A stretch of DNA of 64,000 nt, from assembly GCA_002633005.1 (NCBI GenBank), contig NMRA01000079.1, forward strand, positions 919,148-983,147. Direction: 5' to 3'. The notes beneath the pieces were generated by a model. That model ran no database searches and was not told the DNA's origin. It saw only the letters and a list, made by a program, of their open reading frames with translations. The DNA is from Phoronis australis (lineage: Eukaryota > Phoronida > Phoronidae). Both the position numbers and the translations under genes were made by a program. Positions 10,278-22,240 of this stretch are shown here, one piece after another; positions within the stretch are counted from its first letter, which is position 1; each line of letters begins with the position of its first letter.

Positions 10278-12540
10278 CAAATGGTCGCAAGGAATACGGA
10301 ATTCGTGTGAACTTTCCGTTTTATATTATAGATTACACCATTTCGCACACTGGTTCAAATTTAGAATGAAAAAATAACCCTAGTGTCAGGAATGCTAAAT
10401 GGTGACTATTTACGAATTACATTTATTTATCCTCAGTTTGGTTCTGCTGTCATACACCACTATAAACTCTTATGCAATTCGGTTGCAAAATCACGGAGAA
10501 GCTAAAATTTTAATGACAGTAAATTCTCATAGGAATAACCAACATCTGAACAGACAAACTGTAGCAAACAAATGCCCCGGATGCGCGGCACAACCTATGA
10601 AGCACGAGAGCAAAGTAGTTCACTGCTAAAGTTCTGTGTCAGTCATGTACGAATGAATACATGTAAATGCACGTTTTCAAGTGCGTTTAAAAAATTTTTG
10701 CTGCAAAATGGGGCCCGTAACGACAATTTCACAAAGGGTAAATCAACCACAAGCAGGCAGTTGACAAATTTTATCTTTAATTTTCTCTCTTCTCCATGTT
10801 TCGCTGTCTTTCTTTTCTCGACTGCTTTACCCCTGTGTCGGACGCCGGCAATAATGAATGCGTTTCGCTTGATGATAGGTGGGTCAAGCAGGCTGCCTTT
10901 AGGAAGTGGTATTCAAAAGTCAATTTACAACATGTTTAGACTGGATACATCATTTAAGAATATTGCCTATTGAAAAAAAATAGTCCGATGCCACCACAGA
11001 AAGGTTCGACTGGGTCTGGCGAGAGGGTATTAAAGTCAAGCTACTGTGTATGAGAATAGCGCATAACATGAATGAACATAAAAATCTTGAGGCTTCGTCA
11101 GTAGGGGGCAGTTACGTAGCCAAATTAATGTAGTGCACCATCATGAAGGGAACGATACGGGTGTCCCTCTGCCGTCTGTGAATGATTTGAAAAGTAATTA
11201 TAGATGTAAAAGGCTCGTGTTATATTTATTGCTATTTGTAGATGGCGTGCTTCTAGCACGAAATTTCTAATTGCAGAATTCGATATTGCCATGACAAATA
11301 ATAAATGTGCTATTAATGTTGGAGCGTAATGGGAGCTTCAAGTGATTATGTCAAAAACAAAATGGGAAGTCCTCCGAAAAGCATGCGCACTCGAGAAATT
11401 GAGAAGAAGTGGCTTTTCGAGAAAACTGTACAAACGACTCAATAATGTAATTAACAGTGTATTTACGAAAGCGCAAACAACTAACAAGACGACAATGGCA
11501 ATTTCTGTACTATAAATATGTACTGATATCGCTGTGCAAATGTGATTAAATGTTTGACACAAAATATAGCAATATGAATTGCGGTATGTTGTATGAATCT
11601 GGTAATTTTGGATTTCGTCCTGCAAAGACGTTAAATCGTGGACCACAATCGGCAAATGTGTATTGTGACTTGACCATTTAGTCTCAAACGGTGTAGTGAG
11701 AGGTGTCAGCTTGGTAGAGAGTACAAAGATATGCTTAATATTGGTTAAATATTACCGAAATGCCAAGCCATGTAGTGTATGCTGAAATGTGCGATGCCAG
11801 AACAAAATACTTGTATTCGTTGCTGGGTTCTAGTTGTCAAACGATTATGTTTGTGAACATGTATGGTCTCGGTGTTGTTTGGGTATAACAAAGGCTAAGA
11901 AGCCGTCGTTGCAATTATAATAATGTTAATTTCAACAATGGTGCCTACTTTGCTATTTACAAACAGGATCGGAGAATCGGTATACATGTATTTTCTTCAA
12001 TCATTTGACGTTCATAAAATTTTTACATAAGATGTTTACAAAAAATAATTTGCAACAGGTATCCCTCTCGCAAGATGTTCATGTTTATTAGCCCCAATGT
12101 GGATGCATGCCGCTTGTCAGCCGTGTATAAGTGGAAGTGTGGAATAAGAAACACGCTTTCTGCCCCAGACAAATCTACTATTCACATTTACGTGCGCAAC
12201 ATTTGCCTGGATGTAGGACCCTATAAAAGCGGCTAAATTAGGCCTGACTTTGGGACATATTTCATAAATGACTCATCGGATTTGTATGAAATTTTCAGAT
12301 AGTACATACACTGATCTAAAAGGCGCGATTACGAATTGTTCTTAGAATGTTCCATTAATATGATCCGTGGGCTATCAAAAACGCTACATTTAGCATTTTT
12401 ATGAAAGACATTTTAAGTCCCTTAAAGTGATAACGAAATGATATTAAAACTGTGACAGCCTTTTTGATGTCTCGCCCTAGTCAGTAATGCTTAATCGTGT
12501 TACTGATACCATGATTTTGATATCAATGTAAATGTACCTT

Positions 12541-12590
12541 ACTTTTTACCAAGTTTAGTATTACTCGCTTAAGCGCAATTGGTAAAAAGT
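12541..12590. repeat. Hairpin-forming inverted repeat
   Basis: Perfect 11-base arms (ACTTTTTACCA at 12541-12551 and its complement at 12580-12590) enclose a 28-base loop that itself contains the palindrome CGCTTAAGCG at 12566-12575. Function unknown; it could be a remnant of a small element. Confidence 0.55.
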
Positions 12591-12888
12591 CAAAAATTAA
12601 AATCTCTAGACGTTCTTCTTTCAGAAAATGTACAATTTGATTGAGTTACTATGCATAATCACCTTCTAGATGTTTCGATGTGAAAAGAGTCGTTGTAATG
12701 ATTCTACATAACCATATTTTTTAAGAAAACATTATTGAATATGTATTTGATAAGTGTTGTGAAACGTATAGCAGATTAACTTTCGCGTAGATATCCTTTG
12801 TATCTATGTATTGTCTGTGGGTCGTAGGTATTATACATTTTCAATGTCCACTAGAGGACAGTTACGTGAAATAAAACCTATGTTTGTG

Positions 12889-12936
12889 TGCGTGCGTGCG
12901 TGCGTGCGTGCGCGCGTGCGTGCTTGCGTGTGTGTT
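12889..12936 (+). repeat. GCGT microsatellite
   Basis: Consecutive GTGC units with a few CGCG and TTGC interruptions, passing into GTGTGT. Expected to be length-variable. Confidence 0.9.
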
Positions 12937-13739
12937 ACTAGCAGATGAAATTTCAGAAGAAATTTTAGAAATAAGTATTAGCTAGGATCCCAACATATTC
13001 TGAATCCTAAGAACCGGTAACTGTCATTTATGTCCGAAAATCGCCCATTATTTTCTTTCCGCCTGAGAATTATATAAACGTGTCATATATGTAGCTTACA
13101 TAAGTTTCGGTCGTGACCCTGGATGTCTGAACTCAGCAGACGTACACAATGCCGCACCAGCACTTTACTACAGGCAGTCTCACAATGCTTTAGGAGAAAT
13201 TATACACCGCATTGTCTCGTATTTATATAATATTGACTCTCCCAGGTTGTGCGATCGACATTTCACTCGGACCTGAATACCGATAACTCGGACCTCGGCG
13301 GGTTATTTGGTTTCGATGGGAGATAGAACATTAACGTTTCTAGTAGCCAGCAACTGGTAGCCTCCAAAAGTGTTTTTGTTGGTTTGTAATCATGACAACC
13401 TCGAGCAAGTTTAAACATGCAATTAAGGCCGCCACTATGCAAAATTCATTTCTTCATTTGACATTATTTACTACAAGGTACTGTCGTCAGATTATTTTCA
13501 ACGTTTTTACCCGCGTTTCTGTGTTCAGTGAATTTAATAGAGCTAATTTTGGGGCAGATACAATGTACACCGAATTATGCAAATTCAGGCAGCCATTCTT
13601 AAAATGTATACATCTGCTTTTGCGTATAATTGCGATATGGGACATCATACATATTTATAATTGCAACCATGTTGTTGTGTCAATTATTTCAATGAAGTCA
13701 GTTTACAGGATTTTGAGGAATAACCACAATTTCGCCACA

Positions 13740-13935
13740 CGAGCGCCCCCAGCCTAAAATGTAGGGATGCAGGGGACTTGAATATTTGGGTTTGTGGAAC
13801 TCATTACTAAAAAAAAACAGTAAACGGGGTTTGTTCAAGGCCTGTGCATTTTGAATTTGCCCCCCAAATGATATCTGGGAGAATTTTAGGGGGGGGGGGC
13901 ATGTCCCCTTTGTCCTCCTAAATCCGCCACTGGTT
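13740..13935 (+). repeat. G-run interspersed repeat
   Basis: The unit ends in a run of G, then CATGTCCCCTTTGTCCTCC and AAATCCGCCACTGG. A similar architecture with different sequence is seen at 50060-50240. Short non-autonomous elements with a poly-C/G block and this end are common in invertebrate genomes; I rely on memory of that pattern, not a search. Confidence 0.4.
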
Positions 13936-15303
13936 TACACTGGCAGGTTGTTACACGTTGCATTTGCATTGTTATAAAGATCGCCTTTTATGAAATTCAG
14001 TTCTGCTAATATCTTACAGAGGGGGATACGTGTAAATTATTTTGACATTTGCACCCAATCATGTTCATGGTAAAATATTAATGAAAATCAGCTTGCGGGT
14101 CATTACATCATAAGGTAAGCTGTCCACCAAGGTTCGGCTTATCGTCATGGTAATTGACTTCTGATGGTTCGATTAAGGTTGAGACAGCTTTGGACGACTG
14201 CACAAAGAAACTGAAACACTGTGTGCTGTTAATATGATGAGTAACCCGAATTCATCCACAAATATCACACACCAGGACCCTCATAAGCGTGATCCTCAGC
14301 CCAGATTTACCTTAAATACAGCAATATCAAGCTGAACAAACTGTAAAGGTTTGTATGGATCTTTACAAAGCATAAACGTACATGTACATGTACATGTATG
14401 CTATTATGGCTGGCGTACAAGTGCTCAATTACTGTAATCAGTGTTCTGTCATCACCGGTTTGCCCACGTCACTGTATCTAAGTCCAACGTGCATCAAAAG
14501 GTAATGACCAGGCCTAGAACTTAATTTCAAACTGCACTTCACCATGTAACTGTCTAAAAAGGACTCAGGCTTCTTTGCTCTCATCAAAACCACGTTTTAC
14601 CTTACATTGAACGGATTCTGTTTCCATAACCTTCAAGTAAACGGCAAATATTCCCATTGTGTTGATTTTTAGCAAGAATGCAAACCTAACACGATACAGA
14701 ATGCCATGGGATTGATTTTAAGACAGCAAAAAACCAGATTCGATCATTATTTTTGATAAGCTTAACTTTCAAAACTGATTAAACCATTAAAAATCAAAAA
14801 GCTTTGCAAACAAACTAAATTTGAATACTGATATCATGAGATTCCTTAATGACAAGCATTTGTATCAAGTGAAATTTGTTCACGTTACTAAAAGGTGGTT
14901 TTGCTATGAATATGATTTTCTTTTTCGCTAATTCACGTGACTTTGTATAATTTATGTACAACTCTGATGAACGCTATTAGTGATTGCTATTCAAATGGTT
15001 AATTTTTGGCTGACAAATACAGGATTCCTAGTATTTTTATAATGTCAAAGGTTACATAAAACGAAAACGAAAAGACGATTCAGTCAGGAGACTGTAAGAA
15101 CGTTTTCAGTTTGACGCTTGATGTTCAACATTCTTATCAAACGTAATTGAGCCCCCTATTCCTAACATGGTTTTGCTATAAACGTACATTTCTTTTTTAC
15201 TAAATTTTAAGGAAAATATATTTCCATGTGACCTAATTAACAAAGTACCGGTAAGGACAAAAATCAAATTCTATAGCATTCACAAACTACATATATTGAT
15301 AAA

Positions 15304-15325
15304 TTCAGTGCTGCGCCGCCCATGT
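15304..15325 (+). repeat. Palindromic repeat end fragment
   Basis: TCAGTGCTGCGCCGCCCATG matches the right end of the element at 3958-4096. It lies about 170 bases upstream of the exon 1a start codon and so may be in the promoter or 5' UTR of SLC22-A. Confidence 0.45.
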
Positions 15326-15490
15326 GGTTACAGGTGGAACAATGAGCTGCTAAAATAGCCCAATGAATGAAGGGATTACGGGATTACACAAGCACCACCA
15401 TTGAAAATGAGCACATGAGAACGCACTACGGGTAGCTTTTGACAACACACGGAACACCAGAGAGAAGTGTACAGAGGCAGCTGAAACAAC

Positions 15491-15808
15491 ATGAATGAAA
15501 TCGAGAATATTTACCACCAAATTGATGGCTTTGGATCCTATCAGATTAGAACTTTCATACTTGTTAACCTGTTGGAGTTTTGGGCAGCTATGGCCATGAT
15601 GTTGCTGGTATTCACGGGTGCCAAACCCGATATGGTCTGCGGTATGGAGGGAAACGAGCAGAATGTATCCGTGCGACATGGTGTCTGGGAGCCTTCATAC
15701 CTTCACCTAAACGCATCCAGGAACCTGACGAAGGACGTGTGTTGGGGACCAAATTCGATTTGCCCCGGTCTGCGGTATTCGGAAGAATTTTCATCGATTG
15801 TTACGGAG
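15491..15808 (+). CDS. SLC22-A alternative first exon 1a
   Basis: ATG at 15491 (context AACATGA), 106 codons, donor GTAATT, phase 0 exit. It encodes MNEIENIYHQIDGFGSYQIR, helix 1 with EFWAAMAMMLLVF, then an extracellular loop with sequons NVS, NAS and NLT and Cys pattern CWGPNSICPG, ending SSIVTE, which reads directly into exon 2 (WDLICD). The frame is intact, but several positions shared by 1b and by SLC22-B differ (GFGS for GFGP, LLVF for LPVF, GLRYS for GLWYS). It is either an alternative promoter and first exon or a duplicate on the way to loss. There is no exon 2 between 1a and 1b. Confidence 0.8.
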
Positions 15809-17079
15809 GTAATTAACTGTGCTTCCACCTCGTTGTTGAAATAATTATTATAAAATTTGTTCTGTACACAGCACTCTCAGCTCATCACTAACTCTTGGCT
15901 GACATGCTTCACTCAAGTGACACTTTGGTATCGCAGTCATGCTTCAGTGTCACATAGAAAATTAAAGTCAAACATTTGTCTAGGGGCATTTCTGACATCA
16001 TTCTTACCAACGGTTTTTCTTTTCATTGTTGCACGAGATACATGTACATGTACATGTATGTAATCAATACCCTCACAAAGGTGTTTCTCTGCAGAGTCGG
16101 GATGTTTTCAGATCAGACTATGTAATGTATAGACTCTTGAGGTAAAAGTGTTATGTGTCTGAAATTAACATGTAGAGTTTGGTGTTTGAGTTCATGACGT
16201 GATACTTTTTATTCCTTAGGTGAAAAAAGAAGTGTACATGTCTAGGAAAAAGGTGGTATCAGTCACATGACCAAATTTTGCATCTAACACCTATTTTGAA
16301 AGGGCTTGGTGGAAAATAATTAAAAGCGCTTCCTAAGGAGAACTTTGCATACATCGTGGTATCTGGTTAGACATTTCTGAGTTACGTTGCTCCAAAGGTT
16401 GCCAAATTTAGATATTTTTGATGGTCTTAACATAACGGTTACCTCTTTGTGTTATTCTTACCGTACATACTCTATGATCTTATTGTTTGTTTGCTGATTT
16501 TAATGGCTAATACTGAGGCGTTGGCTATCAGAATCCATCACAGTATAAAACCAAATGCTATTACTTTTCCCTGACTCATTGGTTTGAAACACGTGAGGTT
16601 ATCGACAACAGACCAATTTAAACAGTTGTAAAATCACTGACACTCTTTCACTGTTGACGAGCAAGTTTGACATGTAATAGAACTGACCAATAGACTAGCT
16701 TTCTGCAATCTCGCAATGGCCAATTAAATTCCAAGAAGGCAAGTTGGAAGGTGGACTGTAGTAAAACCCCGCAACTCTGTAGGGTATATAGGGTAAGACA
16801 GCAGGGGACTCGAGTCGAGTTTCTGTAGTGCACTACAGACGTTAACTTTGGTGTTGGCTTAGTAACAAAGCTAAACGAAAGGCTGACGTTATCTTCGCGG
16901 TTTACGCCGACGCATCTCTAGTAACGGTTTAACTCGGTGGTCTTAGAACATCAGAAACAATTCGTATAAACAATACTTTCTCTCAAAGAGCCGAGAAAGG
17001 TAAAACTTAGATCCGGACAGCCAAATATTGGCGAGAAGTTAAACGCGGACCTTGGGAGTTCAAAAACACAGTGGAGATG
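15809..17079. other. Spacer between first exons 1a and 1b
   Basis: This 1.27 kb is intron for a 1a transcript and promoter/5' UTR for a 1b transcript. It contains ACATGTACATGTACATGTA at 16040-16058. A TATA-like GGGTATATAGGG near 16782-16793 could serve exon 1b, with a 5' UTR of about 260 bases; that is a guess. No exon is seen. Confidence 0.55.
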
Positions 17080-17379
17080 ATGAATGAAATTGAGAATATT
17101 TATTGCCAAATTGGTGGTTTTGGGCCCTATCAAATTCGGGCGTTTGCCCTAGTAAACTTTATGGAGTTCTGGGCTGCCATGACTATGATGTTGCCAGTAT
17201 TCACGGGTGCCACACCCAACATGGGCTGTAGCCTCGAGGAAAACAAGAAAAACGTTTCCCTGCAGCTGTTATCATACGTTAACTCGTCCAAGAACGAGAC
17301 GATCGGTGTGTGCTTGGGACCAAACTTCATTTGCCCCGGTCTATGGTACTCTCAAGAGTTCAACTCGATTGTTTCGGAG
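17080..17379 (+). CDS. SLC22-A first exon 1b
   Basis: Start chosen at the ATG that aligns with exon 1a and SLC22-B (MNEIENIY); an adjacent upstream ATG at 17077 would add one Met. 100 codons, donor GTAATT, phase 0. It encodes GGFGPYQIRAF, helix 1 (FMEFWAAMTMMLPVF), and a short extracellular loop with NVS, NSS and NET sequons and CLGPNFICPGLWYS, ending NSIVSE. It matches the family consensus better than 1a, so it is the likelier main first exon. Confidence 0.9.
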
Positions 17380-18623
17380 GTAATTGGATGTGCTAGCTTG
17401 CTATTCTGTTGCTGCTAATGAGTTGCTGGAAATGGAGTATTTGATGAATTTGGATATTTCCATTGGTACGTAATTATTCCCCCCACGACGTTGTAAACAC
17501 CGTACTCTTAATCTGCTAGTTAATACAAGGTGAGCAAAATACATGTAGCTTGTCAAAAACTCTCCCCAAAATAATCTCTTGAACGACTGAGTGACCTGGT
17601 TACTGGGAGATCGATGCTCGATGCTAACCTGTTCAAGTGGTACTACCCCGCAAAAGCCGAGTTTTTTGGTTATACTTACAGCCATGCTCCATCAACGTGT
17701 GCATGCGCTTTAAGGCTGAGATAAGGAGATCCGCTAACTTCTCACAATATGGACACGAACCAAAATGCTGTCGGCATACCTTTTTAGGGATTACGAGGGA
17801 ATTTAAATTCTGAAAACTCCGGTTGTCTCCACTCTCACGACATCCCAGATCCGCTCCTGAGTGTGGTTGTACTATTCGAAGCGTGGGTTAGAGGAATATG
17901 GAGGCAGCCCACTCCTGTTTTAAAAAGACGCCGTTTCAGGGCTGTTGTGGTCGATCAGCCTCGCGGTATGCTGCATATTTATGAGTTTATTAGTTTATTG
18001 GATGCCACGTCCTATTCTATATGACCTTTTGTTGTCGGTACAAACAAAATATATTCTACCCCTGTAAACATGTTTGACTATCTCACGTGAAATGCTACCT
18101 GTTCAGAAAGAGTACCTCTTCGGGGTCATACAGTGTAGTTCTTGACGATAACTAATGTACAATGTATCAAGAGGACAATAAATAACTAGGAAGATTATTG
18201 TCACGGCGTGACAATAATGGACTCTGCGCGTGCGTATTAAAGGAATTGTTATGGGAAGTTACTGACAGCAACCCGTTTACCAATATGAAAATTAATTCTT
18301 TAAAATTGTAGGAGAAATTACATGTTAATATTTTGAAGACCTTTCCAGTAATTGACCTCTTCCGGTGCATTATGAGCCCCGATGAGAGAATAATTGTAAA
18401 CTCGATTAAAAGTGTGGTTAATGCTAAAAATCACAGATGTTTTACTTTAAGCACTTCAGAATACAAGATGAATGAATTGGTCAAACTTTCAGAAGAAAAA
18501 TGCACCTAATGACCCCATGGGTGCACCAAATGACCTGAAAATTTAGAATGCAAACTCAATCGCACTTAGTAAACAGATATATAATTTTGAAGTCTCTAGC
18601 TTAAAATTTTTGTTTGCACCCAA

Positions 18624-18636
18624 TGACCTTTGACCT
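18624..18636 (-). promoter_or_regulatory. Perfect DR1 nuclear-receptor element
   Basis: TGACCTTTGACCT is the reverse of AGGTCAAAGGTCA, two AGGTCA half-sites one base apart. This is the consensus for HNF4, RXR/PPAR or COUP-TF binding. It lies 1.2 kb into intron 1, and half-sites (ATGACC, ATGACCTG) occur about 90-120 bases upstream. Binding is inferred only from sequence. Confidence 0.5.
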
Positions 18637-18969
18637 ATTGTTTCTGATTGGTTAGGCCTATTGCAAAGTAAAATAGGGTTTTCAATTGGCATGTTGACTT
18701 ACCCCAGTGTGCTAAAATTGAAAAGAATTCCTTGAAAAACGTAAGAGATATAACATTTTGACATAATTTCTATAAACAATTTATATGCTGTGATGTACAC
18801 AAAATACGTTGGTAAACCTTTATTCAGCGACTTTGAATTGGTTGCATCAAACGTTTGTCTGAAATCTTAGGTCACTATTCAAGAAACATATTCGAGATTT
18901 TGTTGTGTATAACAGATATTTACGTCTACATTTTTTCTTGACAATGTTATCGTCATGCGCATACTGAAT

Positions 18970-19075
18970 AAATTAACCAAGCGCTCAAGAACAAAGTGAC
19001 GCGAAAAGACTTTGGGGTGTGTAACGATTTTTTAACAAGTCAAAAAGTCTTTTTGCGTGTCATTGTCTTTGAAAA
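18970..19075. repeat. Imperfect inverted repeat
   Basis: Left arm GTGACGCGAAAAGACTTT (from about 18996) and right arm AAAGTCTTTTTGCGTGTCA (from about 19043) pair with a few mismatches around a loop of roughly 30 bases. It could be the ends of a small element. Confidence 0.45.
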
Positions 19076-19357
19076 TGATGTCACCAAAGCTGATGGTCAA
19101 CAGCGTTCGAAATACACGCTGACCCGGTGTCCTATTCCAGCCAAATTGCGGCCGATCTAGGAACTTTTAAAAGTTAGCTTGGCACCTGGGCCAGTAAATT
19201 TTCAGACTAACTGACCCAGCGTGCACATTTATTCGCTGAGGTTCGATCACTGATAGTCAACGAACTTCAGGGCAGATTTCGTAAAATTGTAACTTTGACC
19301 GAGATTATAGATAGCAAAATCTTTTGTGAGTTGCTGATAAGTTGCGGATTCCTTGAA

Positions 19358-19370
19358 AGGTCAAAGGTTA
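19358..19370 (+). promoter_or_regulatory. Near-perfect DR1 nuclear-receptor element
   Basis: AGGTCAAAGGTTA differs from perfect DR1 by one base in the second half-site. It lies about 720 bases from the perfect DR1 at 18624, in the same intron. Confidence 0.4.
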
Positions 19371-19680
19371 AACATTCTTAGATTATGGTTTGAGTAGTCA
19401 CATACATGGGAGACAACTTTACCCAAACATTAGAACTCTCTGTAATAAGCACATTTTCGTAATTCTAGGCTACACAGAATTGTCGTGAGCACTTGACAGG
19501 GACCTCAGGGGTCTCACACTCCACTGAGTTATCCACATTATTTTGAAAGCACTTTACCCAGTCACACATTGTGTGTCATAAAAGAGATAATTAGGCATAC
19601 CAGTGGCTGACGCAGCAATATACTCTCGTTTATCACATTAGTGTAGACTCACAGTTGAACTGTGGTTTTCTGCTGACCCC

Positions 19681-19722
19681 AGACCGTCCGGAGTTGCACC
19701 ATATACCAACTCCGGACGGTCT
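19681..19722. repeat. Perfect 16-bp hairpin
   Basis: AGACCGTCCGGAGTTG at 19681-19696 and its exact complement at 19707-19722 enclose a 10-base AT-rich loop. The stem is GC-rich in an AT-rich neighbourhood. Function unknown. Confidence 0.75.
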
Positions 19723-20947
19723 CTCACGACGATTTAGCGTTATGAGCATTATGATAATATTTAGACTCGTGGGAAATCTGCAAAAAATATCTATACACAC
19801 TTTTAGTATCTGGCTTTTCACATATTTAAAACAAAGTCTATAATAATTAGGGCTCAACGGATTTAAAATTATCTCAAACCTCATTTAGTCACCTTCATCC
19901 TAAGTCATACATCAAAAATAGGCTATGCCAACTAGTATACATTTTGTGAAAGAAAAATGACCCGAGTTTATAAAGCTATGTTTACAATCATGTGTCAGTG
20001 TTATAATAACGCTGATAGCTTTTAAGTAAAATTTTCATTTTTTTAAGAAAAGTACATTCATAACAAAATAACTCATGGCCGATTTTAAGGAAACTCTTTT
20101 TTAAATTAAATCTTCACAATTTACCTGTTAAGAATTTTCAATTACTCGTTTAGTCTTGTTCCTATGCCAAATTGACTCGCAAAACGTAAGGTACTTTTTG
20201 TAAAAAGTAGCAGTCGTATTCGTCTATGTTACGGTACGCAAAAACTAAGCCCATGAAAGCAAAACCTTCAGAGCGTTTTTGAGATTGGTGAATATATAAA
20301 TTTTTATAATTGGGAAGCCGTTTTCGAGAACTCGTGTTCCTAAGTTCAAATTAAGTCGATTTGCCGAACCTTAGAGAAAAAGCGTTAAACGTTGCGAGTC
20401 CTCAAAATCTGACGGTTATTTTTTTAATTTACGGTGAAAAAAACTTGTATTTGGCAAATTTAACCTATAGAAGCCAAACCATATTCGCTATTTCAAAATT
20501 CACTCACAATGTCAGCTGGATTTGCCGTGCTTTATTAACTTAATCATCGCTAAAGCGTTGTAATTTTCTGAAATCAAGACGGGGTCAGCTATTAAGTAGT
20601 TCAACACTTCATTGTTCCACGTTACTACATGTACGTCTACCATACCAAACAAGTAGAAGTGGCTAGCAGCTAACAGATCATTTTTGATATTAAAAAATAA
20701 AGGAAACATGCTTTGACATCAGCAACAATTCAAAATCCTTGCGAACAATTAGTAAAAATCCCTGTTGACTGCCAGGGGTATGTATTTACAAAATGTTCTC
20801 CTAAAGCTTAGTTCTTAATGACAAACGTGTCGGTGGTGGCCGTACCCTTTTCTCCCAGTGCCACCAAACATGCTTCAATTGAACAGGATAATTTCACCAG
20901 ACACGTGCATGACGCACTACTAGCGTCATCTGTGTAGGTTCATTGGA

Positions 20948-20964
20948 GGGGGGGGGGGGGGGTN
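20948..20964 (+). other. Poly-G run ending in an assembly gap (N)
   Basis: Fifteen G, then T, then N at 20964. Unlike the other two N positions, the sequences on either side do not visibly duplicate each other, so this is probably a sequencing break at a homopolymer. Confidence 0.75.
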
Positions 20965-21011
20965 TAGGTAAGGTAGGCAAAACGGCGTGCCTGAGTTGCT
21001 TTTTCCATAGG

Positions 21012-21155
21012 CTGCTCAGCACTGAAAAACGTGGGCTAAAGCCCCCCTAGAACCTTTTGATATACTGCCCATAGACCATGGGCTCTGGAGCACTGGGAAA
21101 AGGGGAGGGCTATAGCCCCCAGCCCCTTATGGTTAGCCGCCCGTGATTTCTCGAT
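21012..21155 (-). repeat. GGGCTATAGCCCC-type palindromic repeat, further copy
   Basis: Two modules again, with CAGCACTGAAAAACGTGGGC at one end, GGGCTATAGCCCCCAGCCCC near the other, and CCATAGACCATGGGC in the middle. It is a relative of 3958-4096 in a related two-module layout. Confidence 0.5.
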
Positions 21156-22109
21156 CAAATTCAAATTGCTATGTTTTTTTTTTCATTTTGAGCTTGGAGG
21201 GTATAAGTACACATAGTGGCTGATAGTTGTAAATCATGGACGCCATTCATACACAATATACCTTGTGAAACTGACATTAGAGGTCAGTGAAAGCAATTTT
21301 TGAACCCTGTTAAAAGTCATGCAACTGCTCCAAAAGGGCTGTGTTCAACTAAATACATGTTAAAAAGGTTACATATACATATTATACTCCTGACTGAGAA
21401 GATAATTTTTATTTCCCCCTATGGGTTAGTGATTAGCCACGCCTGGATTGTACTCTCCCAAGTGATGAGGAGCGTAAAACTTGTGGTAATATGTTTGCGA
21501 GTAAGGCGATGGTCACGTGTTTCAACATCAAAGACGCAGGGCACTGGCTTTAAGATGTTTTTTGCAGATTAAAGCAAAGGAAAACATTCACGCAAGGAAA
21601 TCGATTTTTATGAAAACACTTCTACGGCAACTGTTTGAAAAAGGTATAAAAAGTTATACTCGTACAGCTCTTATCAACTCCGTACATTACATTTGTGTCT
21701 CGTTACTGTCGATTAGCTTATTCCACGATTTCCATGCAGATGTAGCGAGGTAGAAAACAAGACCAAATGACGATTTTAGTCCAAACGGACAAAACGACCT
21801 ATTATCAGAAAACGGTTTAACCCCTAAACTTAAAAGCTGTTACCAAATACCGAACAATTTTTACTTATAATTCTACGCACATCATTGGAGTGCCAATTAA
21901 TGAAACTCCGGTACCTGAGCTACAAAGGAGTATGGTGACCTGGTAGTTCAAGCTACACCTCAACGGTCGCCAGCTTTCACCTGCCATCCAGTTTTGACAG
22001 CACTTTAGTCTTTCAATTTTCCACGATGAGTGATACGTAGCGAGCAATTTTTACACGATAGTGTCACAACGCGGCATGAGTGAATGACGAAATAAGTCAC
22101 TAACTTACT

Positions 22110-22240
22110 GTGGATTTATTTTATTTACTTATTGTGATATTTAAAATGAGTGTGGCCTCTTCAGTGATACCACTGCTTTCCAAGAGGGCCCTCAACAAGA
22201 AAACCAGTAATACAATACAATAAAATAATAAAACACTAAT
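22110..22240 (-). mobile_element. Decayed LINE 3' tail
   Basis: Read on the minus strand, it gives GAGGGCCCTCTTGGAAAGCAG, then GAGGCCACACTC, then an A/T-rich AAATAAGTAAATAAAATAAA tail. This resembles the 3' end of CR1/L2-like LINEs of marine invertebrates, where a GGGCCCTCTTGGAAA box precedes an AAATAAA-type tail. The assignment is from memory of that pattern, with no coding part seen. Confidence 0.4.

Larger units (their letters stand above)
9014..15490. other. Intergenic region between SDR and SLC22-A
   Basis: This 6.5 kb stretch has no convincing gene. It holds a dispersed repeat (9230-9560), a palindromic-repeat fragment (10217-10277), a small hairpin (12541-12590), a GCGT microsatellite (12889-12936), a G-run element (13740-13935) and ACATGT tandem units near 14381. 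Open frames at 10399-10973, 11338-11655 and 13392-13757 show no domain, conserved motif or splice support. The SLC22-A promoter should lie at its right end; no clear TATA box was found. Confidence 0.65.

Noticed and set aside
10399-10973. Overlapping frames of 76 and 133 codons with a hydrophobic N-terminus in the first
   Set aside because: A signal-peptide-like start (LHLFILSLVLLSY) is visible, but there is no splice or homology support; kept out as too weak.
13392-13757. 121-codon + frame in the intergenic region
   Set aside because: No domain, no conserved motif, ends in a repeat; length is plausible by chance in AT-rich DNA.
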